Below, piece by piece: positions 58,341-64,000 of a stretch of 64,000 nt of DNA (positions within the stretch are counted from its first letter, which is position 1; each line of letters opens with the position of its first letter). The DNA comes from an uncultured Alphaproteobacteria bacterium (lineage in GTDB: Bacteria; Pseudomonadota; Alphaproteobacteria; CAAGCB01; CAG-977), in NCBI GenBank assembly GCA_934277945.1, contig CAKQWA010000005.1:1-64000 (forward strand). The letters run 5' to 3'. Position numbers and translations under genes: made by a program. Under the pieces are notes generated by a model. That model was given only the letters and a program-made list of their open reading frames with translations. It had not been told where the DNA came from and ran no database searches.

Positions 58341-59045
58341 TTATTCTTTGCGCGGGTCGATGACTTTGACGGCTTCGTCAAAGCGGCCTTTGGTGCTGAC
58401 GTTCTTTTCGAAAGCGGTTTTCGGATCGGTACCGTTGCGAATGGCTTCCATCATTTTGCCCAAATTGACGGTTTTGTAACCGATGACTTCATTGTTGGCG
58501 TCCAAGCCTTCCGCCAAGACATAGCCTTCCGCCATTTCCAAATAGCGAACGCCTTTGGGTTCGGTGGAGTACATTGTGCCGACCTGCGAGCGCAGACCTT
58601 TGCCCAAATCTTCCAAACCCGCGCCGACGGGCAGACCGTCGTCGGAGAAAGCGGACTGCGTGCGTCCGTAGACGATTTGCAGGAACAGTTCGCGCATGGC
58701 GACGTTGATGGCGTCGCAGACCAAGTCGGTGTTCAGGGCTTCCAGAATGGTTTTGCCGGGGAGCACTTCGGCGGCCATGGCGGCGGAATGGGTCATGCCC
58801 GAGCAGCCGATGGTTTCGACCAAGGCTTCGCGAATGACGCCTTCTTTGACGTTCAGGGTCAATTTGCAGGTGCCCTGCTGGGGCGCGCAAGCGCCGACGC
58901 CGTGCGTCAAGCCGGAAATATCTTTGATTTCTTTGGATTTAACCCATTTACCTTCTTCGGGAATGGGAGCGGGGTCGTGTCTTGCCCCTTTGGTGACGGA
59001 GCACATTTCCTGTACTTCGCGGGAACACTGGTATGAACAACTCAT
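58341..59045 (-). CDS. NifU-like iron-sulfur cluster scaffold protein
   Basis: 234 residues starting MSCSYQCSREVQEMCSVTKG. The IscU/NifU N-terminal-like fold is suggested by VETIGCSGMTHSAAMAAEVL and LVCDAINVAMRELF, with conserved Cys in CAPQQGTC. It forms the usual two-gene unit with the GGGtGRT protein. The ATG at 59045 is chosen because upstream codons are not conserved. Role: scaffold or carrier for Fe-S clusters, inferred from family. Confidence 0.82.
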   Translation of the reverse strand: MSCSYQCSREVQEMCSVTKGARHDPAPIPEEGKWVKSKEIKDISGLTHGVGACAPQQGTCKLTLNVKEGVIREALVETIGCSGMTHSAAMAAEVLPGKTILEALNTDLVCDAINVAMRELFLQIVYGRTQSAFSDDGLPVGAGLEDLGKGLRSQVGTMYSTEPKGVRYLEMAEGYVLAEGLDANNEVIGYKTVNLGKMMEAIRNGTDPKTAFEKNVSTKGRFDEAVKVIDPRKE

Positions 59046-59328
59046 ATTAAAGTCACTCCGGTTAAGAAAAAAATACAAACAGATTCTTTATATCCTTTTG
59101 TTGCCGTTTTCGCACCTGTTTTTTTCATTGCGGGGCGATTTTTTTGCACGCGTTCCTATTTTCCTTGAATTTTTTGCAAAAAAGAGTAGAGTCCTTTAAT
59201 GAGGTTTAATGCTTGTCCAAGCGTTGTTGACGATCGGATTTAATCTGGAATGACTTTTGAAAAGCACTTAAAACTCCTTCGCCGCAGTGCCGGCGGGGTG
59301 ATTAAATTATGACAAGGAGTCCATGATT

Positions 59329-59535
59329 ATGGCAAAAGGTACAGTCAAATGGTTCAATAAAATCAAAGGTTACGGATTCATCCAGCCCGACGAAGGCGAC
59401 AAGGATGTGTTCGTTCACATCAGCGCGGTTCACGCCGCCGGTCTGTCCATTTTGAAAGAAGGACAGGTTGTTACATACGAATTGACGACCAATAAAGACC
59501 GCACCTGTGCAGATCAGTTAAAGATTGTCGAGTGA
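59329..59535 (+). CDS. Cold-shock protein (CspA family)
   Basis: 68-residue OB-fold RNA chaperone: GTVKWFNKIKGYGFIQPD (RNP1) and KDVFVHISAV (RNP2). The second ATG (59329) is preferred: AGGAG is nine bases away, while the first ATG at 59323 is only three. A long leader (roughly 59190-59328) precedes it, common for thermoregulated csp mRNA. Followed by a strong terminator. Confidence 0.95.
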   Translation: MAKGTVKWFNKIKGYGFIQPDEGDKDVFVHISAVHAAGLSILKEGQVVTYELTTNKDRTCADQLKIVE

Positions 59536-59556
59536 CGCTTCGACGAAATGCAAAAG

Positions 59557-59587
59557 AAAAGACCCTCGGCATCGGGGGTCTTTTTTT
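59557..59587 (+). terminator. csp terminator
   Basis: AAAAGACCC-(TCGGCATCGG)-GGGTCTTTTTTT, a clear stem with U tract 22 bases after the stop. Confidence 0.85.
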
Positions 59588-59688
59588 GTGCGGGATGACA
59601 AATCGCTGAAAAGCGGCGAGGTCGTCAACGCGGCATCGGAATTGCGCGGGATGTTTCCGACCGCCCCGCTCATTTCTGAACAACGAAA

Positions 59689-59711
59689 AAGCCCCTGAAA
59701 ACAGGGGCTTT
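59689..59711 (-). terminator. Terminator after the pilin-like gene
   Basis: AAAGCCCCTG-AAAA-CAGGGGCTTT, a perfect ten-base stem, downstream of the minus-strand pilin-like gene; symmetric, so it may also act on read-through from csp. Confidence 0.7.
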
Positions 59712-59731
59712 CGCGCGATAAACGGGCAAGA

Positions 59732-60133
59732 TTACTTGTACGTCCATACGATTTTGCTTGATGTCAGACTGCTTTTGCAATCTTCCGCCACTTCCGTCAG
59801 CGTGGGCGGCAGGGCTCTGGACGCCGTGCCTCCGGTTTGCCATGTATATGCCGTTTTACCGTTAATCTGTATGGAAACCAAGCCCGAACCGGCGTCGCCG
59901 CCCCAGTCGCTTGTTCCCGGTTTCACGCAAGCGTCTTTGGGAATACCAGTATATTCAATCGTAAAAATACGTCCCGACGCGTTGTCCGTTTTTGAGGCGA
60001 TATTGATTTTTCCGCCATACGAGTTGTAACCGTTCGTTCCGTCGTATGTTTCATCCGACAAAACGCCGATAATCGCCGGAATGCCGAGCATTTCAATCAT
60101 GGAACGCCCTGTTTCCCGTGAAAGATTTTTCAT
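59732..60133 (-). CDS. Type IV pilin-like protein with shortened N-terminal helix
   Basis: 133 residues. The prepilin signature RETGRSMIEMLGIPAIIGVL is present (cleavage after Gly9, then hydrophobic helix) but the helix ends after about 15 residues, where intact relatives continue for some 30-60 more (GGIAGY-type). The C-terminal globular part (CVKPGTSDWGG, AEDCKSSLTS) keeps two cysteines that could form the usual disulfide. An internal deletion is likely, so the protein may not assemble. Confidence 0.65.
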   Translation of the reverse strand: MKNLSRETGRSMIEMLGIPAIIGVLSDETYDGTNGYNSYGGKINIASKTDNASGRIFTIEYTGIPKDACVKPGTSDWGGDAGSGLVSIQINGKTAYTWQTGGTASRALPPTLTEVAEDCKSSLTSSKIVWTYK

Positions 60134-60444
60134 TGTTAAACTCCTTGTATCAGCTGATAAAAAGAAACGTTTTCTTCACCCCGTCACTCCTTTTCGTAAC
60201 CCATTAAAACAAAGAGTTTTTTAAAACAAGCCGCGTGAACGGCAAAAACCGCCAAAAGTATTGAAATTTCACGAAAAAAGGGTATATTAAATGAGGGAAC
60301 GAAGAAAACGTTCCTTTTTTTATTCCTCGATTTTTTCGCCTTTTTTCCTTTAAAATCCGCCGCTTGCAACAATATCCGAATAAGAGCGGACAAACAAAAA
60401 CGGGGAAAGTTCCCTCTCCCCGTTTCTTTGGATTTTCGCGCTTT
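60134..60444. other. Intergenic region with a possible minimal transcription unit
   Basis: Contains a possible promoter (TTGAAA at 60259, 16-base spacer, TATATT) followed within a few bases by a hairpin GGAACG-AAGAAAA-CGTTCC with TTTTTTT (near 60295-60321). A second hairpin near 60398-60425 (ACGGGGA/TCCCCGT) ends the minus-strand antiporter gene. No open frame of note. Confidence 0.4.
60396..60426 (-). terminator. Antiporter gene terminator
   Basis: On the minus strand AAACGGGGAGAGGG... folds with TTTCCCCGTTTTTG, placing a U tract after the stem, eighteen bases downstream of the stop at 60445. Confidence 0.7.
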
Positions 60445-61635
60445 TTACGCCGCTTTCGGTTCGTCCTGCGTCAAAAAGCGTTTTTCCGTCGCGTCGATGC
60501 CGATCGCCCCCAGCGGCGCGGTAATCAGAATCGCAAGCACGGCAATCGTCAAAATCTGCATCCCCGCCGGCAGTCCCGCCGCCAAAGGCATTGCGCCCAA
60601 AACCGCCTGCACCGTCGCTTTCGGCGTGTACGCAATCATGCAGAACGCGGTTTCTTTCAGGTTCAGTTTGGTTTTAATCATGCACACGCCGACGCCTGCC
60701 ATGCGGAACACCAAAGCCCCGACAATCAGCACCGCCGCCGCGACGCCCGCGTGCATGGCGTAGCGCACGTCAACCATCGCGCCGATCAGCACGAACAGGA
60801 AAACCTCCGCGCCGACCCACAATTTGCTGAATTTGGACGACAGACGCAATGCCAGACTTTCCTTGCGCTTATAAATGGTCGAGCCGAGCGCCATAATCGC
60901 CAGCAGTCCGGACATCGACACATACGGCTTCAAGTCTTCTTCCAATTCCAAGAACAGAAACGAAAAGCCCAGCAAAATCAGCACTTTTGTCGTGTCGCGC
61001 ATATGCACGCGCTTGAAAAACGCCGCCAGCACACAGCCGACAAGAACGCCCAAAACAAGCCCCAGCGCTATCGCTTCGGGAATTTTCAAAAATTCCATGC
61101 CGGACACCTGCCCGCCCCGCGCCAGCGTCAGCAATGACGTGAAAATGACAATCACGAACACGTCGTCGGCGGAAGAACCGACCAGAATCATCTGCGGAAT
61201 CCCCTTTGCCGTGCCTCTGTGTTCGTCCATCAACTTGACCATGCGCGGCACGACGACGGCGGGCGACACCGCGCCCAAAATCGCGCCGACAATGGCGGAA
61301 TCAAGCAGGGAAAGACCGATCATGCGTCCGAAAACAATCGCGCCCGCAATTTCAAACAGCGCGGGAACGCAACACATCATGACGGCGGGACGCCCCACCT
61401 GTTTCAGCGAAGACAAATCCAGCGACAGCCCCGCGCGCATCAGGATAATGACCAAAGCCAGTTCGCGCAAATCGTTCGAAATGCTTAAAATTTTCGGGTC
61501 AAGCAAATTCAGGGCGTGCGGTCCCAGAACAATCCCCGTCAGAAGCATTCCCAAAAGCGCGGGCATTTTCAATTTGTTGAACAGCGCGCCCAGCGTCAGC
61601 CCGAACAGAAAAATAATCGCCAAACTTGTCAGCAT
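60445..61635 (-). CDS. Cation:proton antiporter (CPA family)
   Basis: 396 residues with about 11-12 membrane helices, exchanging Na+ or K+ for H+ across the inner membrane. Signature segments: LLGMLLTGIVLGPHALNLLD, GAILGAVSPAVVVPRM, SADDVFVIVIFTSLL (the paired acidic residues of the transport site) and YTPKATVQAVLGAMPL. No C-terminal RCK or TrkA domain, unlike full Kef channels. Single cistron. Confidence 0.9.
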   Translation of the reverse strand: MLTSLAIIFLFGLTLGALFNKLKMPALLGMLLTGIVLGPHALNLLDPKILSISNDLRELALVIILMRAGLSLDLSSLKQVGRPAVMMCCVPALFEIAGAIVFGRMIGLSLLDSAIVGAILGAVSPAVVVPRMVKLMDEHRGTAKGIPQMILVGSSADDVFVIVIFTSLLTLARGGQVSGMEFLKIPEAIALGLVLGVLVGCVLAAFFKRVHMRDTTKVLILLGFSFLFLELEEDLKPYVSMSGLLAIMALGSTIYKRKESLALRLSSKFSKLWVGAEVFLFVLIGAMVDVRYAMHAGVAAAVLIVGALVFRMAGVGVCMIKTKLNLKETAFCMIAYTPKATVQAVLGAMPLAAGLPAGMQILTIAVLAILITAPLGAIGIDATEKRFLTQDEPKAA

Positions 61636-61701
61636 GACAAGACCTCCATTAAAAAAATCAGCGTCTGATATAGGCTTTTTTCAGGGAAAAGACAAGGCTT
61701 T

Positions 61702-62442
61702 TTATTGCGGCGTTTTGCGCGCCGTCAGCAGATATTCGACATTGCCCTGCGCGCCTTTGATGGGGCTTTCAAACACGCCCGACGCACGCCATCCCTTTTG
61801 CCCGTTAATCCACAATTTCATGTCTTCGCAAATCCGCGCGCGCAAAGCCTCGTCGCGCACGATGCCGCCCTCGCCCACAAGATGCTTCGGCGCTTCAAAC
61901 TGTGGCTTGATCAGCGCGACCAGAAAAGCCGTTTCCTTGGCGAAAGTCAGCGGTTTTTCAAGCACGGTCTGCAAATGGATGAAACTCGCGTCGCACACGA
62001 TGAAATCGACGGGTTCGGGAATTTCGCTTTCCGTCAGATTGCGCGCGTTCGTGCGTTCCAAAACGACGACGCGGGAATCCGTGCGCAATTTTTCCGCCAA
62101 CTGCCCGTATCCGACGTCGACGGCGTACACTTTCTTCGCCCCGCGCAACAGCAAAACTTCGGTAAAGCCGCCCGTTGAGCATCCGACGTCCATGCACACG
62201 CATCCCGCCGGATCGAATCCCGCTTCGTCCAAGCCTTTGACCAGTTTCAGCGCGCCGCGCGACACATACGGGTGTTCTTTCGTTTTGACGCTTAATTGCG
62301 CGTCGGGTTTGAGCATTTCGCCCGCCTTGTCGACGCGTCGCGTGCCGGACAGCACCGCGCCCGCCATAATCAAGGCTTGCGCCTCTTTGACGGACTCGAC
62401 AAGCCCTTTGTCCACAAGCAGTTGATCGGCGCGTTTTTTCAT
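61702..62442 (-). CDS. tlyA: TlyA family rRNA 2'-O-methyltransferase
   Basis: 246 residues: N-terminal S4-like RNA-binding domain (RADQLLVDKGLVESVKEAQA), then a FtsJ-type methyltransferase with SAM motif CMDVGCSTGGFTEVLLLRG, VVVLERTNARNL, FIVCDASFIHL and ALIKPQFEA (catalytic Lys). The ATG at 62442 overlaps the dxs stop (ATGA), the usual dxs-tlyA pairing in alphaproteobacteria. Modifies rRNA; earlier literature called it hemolysin. Confidence 0.93.
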   Translation of the reverse strand: MKKRADQLLVDKGLVESVKEAQALIMAGAVLSGTRRVDKAGEMLKPDAQLSVKTKEHPYVSRGALKLVKGLDEAGFDPAGCVCMDVGCSTGGFTEVLLLRGAKKVYAVDVGYGQLAEKLRTDSRVVVLERTNARNLTESEIPEPVDFIVCDASFIHLQTVLEKPLTFAKETAFLVALIKPQFEAPKHLVGEGGIVRDEALRARICEDMKLWINGQKGWRASGVFESPIKGAQGNVEYLLTARKTPQ

Positions 62443-64000
62443 TTCGATTTGACCGTTTCGGCGACCGTGCGCGCAATGGACGCGGCGTCCAGCCCCGCTT
62501 TGACGTATTGCCGCTCGACGCTCGCCTGTTCGATAAAGCAGTCGGGCATCCCCAAAAAGCGCACTTTCGTTTTTTCCAGCAAGCCGTGATTGGCAAGCCA
62601 AATCATCACTTGCGTGCCGAATCCGCCGCGCACGCCGTCTTCGACGACAATCAGCGCCTGATGCCCCAAAGCCAGTTCTTTCAGCAGTTCGGTGTCGAAC
62701 GGCTTGGCGAAGCGGGCGTCGGCGACGGTGGCGGAAATTCCCTCCAAAGCAAGCAAATCCGCCGCATCCAAGCAATGTTTCAGCATCGGACCAAGCGCAA
62801 GCATCGCCACGGTGTTGCCCTCTTTGACAATGCGCCCCCTGCCGATTTCAAGCGGCGTCAAATCGTCCGGCACGTCGAACAATTCCCCCGCCCCGCGCGG
62901 ATAGCGCACCGCGCTCGGCGCTTCGTCGAACGCCTGCATCGTCGCAAGCATCCGGCGCAGTTCCGACTGGTCGGACGGCGCCATGACGACCATGTTCGGA
63001 ATCGGGCAAAGGAATGACAAATCGAACATTCCGTGATGCGTCGCCCCGTCTTCTCCGACAAAACCCGCGCGGTCGATTGCAAAGCGCACCGGCAGATTCT
63101 GCAACGCGACGTCATGCACGATCTGGTCGTACGCGCGCTGTAAAAAACTGGAATAAATGGCGACGAACGGCTTTAAATTCTCGCAAGCCATGCCCGCCGC
63201 GAACGTCACCGCGTGCTGTTCCGCAATGCCGACGTCGAAAAAACGGTCGGGATAGCGTTCCGCGAATCCCTGCAAGCCGACGCCCGTGGGCATCGCCGCC
63301 GTCACCGCCGTGATTTTTTCGTCCCGCGCCGCCAAATCGACAATCGTGTCGGAGAAAACTTCGGTGTACGTCGGGCGCGACGTTTTTTTCAACTCGAATT
63401 CGCCCGTTTTCACGTCGAATCCGGATACGCCGTGATATTGCGACGGCGCGTCCTCGGCGGGTTTGTAGCCCTTGCCCTTGCGCGTGATGACGTGAATCAG
63501 AATCGGGCAGTTTTCCTTTGTGTCCCGCACGTTGCGCAAGACGGGAAGCAGACTGTCGAAATTGTGTCCGTCCACCAGACCGATGTAGTACCAGCCCAAT
63601 TCTTCAAACAGCGTGCTTTCGTTCATGACGACGCCTTTGGCGTGCCGTTCGACGTTCAAAGCCGTCGTTTTGACGAAATCGGGAAAGCGCGACGCCATGT
63701 CCAAAGCCAGTTGGCGCAGGGACATATAAGGCTTGGAGGACGCCAACTGCGACAGATAGTGACTGACGCTGCCGACGGGCGACGCGATCGACATATCGTT
63801 ATCGTTCAAAATGACGATTTGGCGGGTGCGCAAATCGCCGCCGTGATTCAGCCCCTCGAAAGCCATGCCCGCGCTCATCGACCCGTCGCCGATGACGCTG
63901 ATGACGGCGTTTTTGCGCTTGTTCAAATCGCGTCCGACGGCAAGACCGACGCCGGCGGAAACCGATGTCGAACTGTGCCCCGCGCCGAACGGGTCGCAAT
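62439..64000 (-). CDS. dxs: 1-deoxy-D-xylulose-5-phosphate synthase, N-terminal end cut by window
   Basis: About 520 C-terminal residues are visible; the frame stays open to base 64000, reading CDPFGAGHSSTSVSAG at the edge. ThDP motif VISVIGDGSMSAGMAFEGLN, then FDVGIAEQHAVTFAAGMA and FAIDRAGFVGEDGATHHGMF typical of Dxs. Condenses pyruvate and glyceraldehyde-3-phosphate, the first step of the MEP isoprenoid pathway. An ATG at 63926 is internal, not the true start. Confidence 0.96.
   Translation of the reverse strand, partial: CDPFGAGHSSTSVSAGVGLAVGRDLNKRKNAVISVIGDGSMSAGMAFEGLNHGGDLRTRQIVILNDNDMSIASPVGSVSHYLSQLASSKPYMSLRQLALDMASRFPDFVKTTALNVERHAKGVVMNESTLFEELGWYYIGLVDGHNFDSLLPVLRNVRDTKENCPILIHVITRKGKGYKPAEDAPSQYHGVSGFDVKTGEFELKKTSRPTYTEVFSDTIVDLAARDEKITAVTAAMPTGVGLQGFAERYPDRFFDVGIAEQHAVTFAAGMACENLKPFVAIYSSFLQRAYDQIVHDVALQNLPVRFAIDRAGFVGEDGATHHGMFDLSFLCPIPNMVVMAPSDQSELRRMLATMQAFDEAPSAVRYPRGAGELFDVPDDLTPLEIGRGRIVKEGNTVAMLALGPMLKHCLDAADLLALEGISATVADARFAKPFDTELLKELALGHQALIVVEDGVRGGFGTQVMIWLANHGLLEKTKVRFLGMPDCFIEQASVERQYVKAGLDAASIARTVAETVKSK

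Overview
The window looks like the chromosome of an alphaproteobacterium, probably a host-associated anaerobe of the uncultured gut Rhodospirillales kind. The lineage is my inference. It rests on the housekeeping genes at the right end (trpS, tlyA, dxs, a cold-shock gene), on a GGGtGRT/NifU-like gene pair typical of anaerobes, and on a glycyl-radical-type small protein in the prophage. No rRNA or 16S marker is present.

Layout. (1) Bases 1-13,360, plus strand: a tightly packed glycan (O-antigen/exopolysaccharide) operon. It supplies and modifies GDP-mannose (eukaryote-type phosphomannomutase, stand-alone mannose-phosphate cupin, Gmd, Fcl), then has a split transketolase, a sugar epimerase, a ColD-type PLP 3-dehydratase and several GT2 glycosyltransferases. 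It ends in a broken iron-sulfur/pyruvyltransferase gene and a terminator. (2) Bases 13,496-14,691: a small tail-fibre and chaperone pair that appears to lie outside the main prophage. (3) Bases ~14,901-54,944: a complete ~40 kb prophage flanked by a 153-bp direct repeat (149 of 153 identical), the right copy abutting tRNA-Gln. (4) Bases 54,939-64,000: host chromosome.

Prompted by its gene content, the prophage can be described as a mosaic. Its structural half (minus strand, about 42.4 to 15.1 kb) is T7-like: terminase, head-tail connector, scaffold, capsid, tail tubes A and B, two internal virion proteins, a 3,384-residue polyvalent virion protein, tail fibres and a lysis cassette. Its control half is lambda-like: a CI/S24 repressor with a lipoprotein gene in the position lambda uses for rex, divergent promoters with about five shared operators (TTATGAT half-sites), a left operon (Cro-like, DUF2303, VRR-NUC, O-like initiator, DnaC-like loader, Q-like regulator) and a right operon (DUF1351, RecE-like nuclease, RecT, YopX, C5 methyltransferase, ASCH protein) ending in a large serine recombinase.

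The strongest unusual signals are: an array of about 37 ten-base units inside the replication-initiator gene, out of step with the codon period, beside an AT-rich tract (probable in-gene origin); an attachment site lying inside the recombinase reading frame, so that integration should replace its last 31 residues with 8 residues read from antisense tRNA-Gln; and a late control region with another 10-base-periodic array followed by a terminator ahead of terS.
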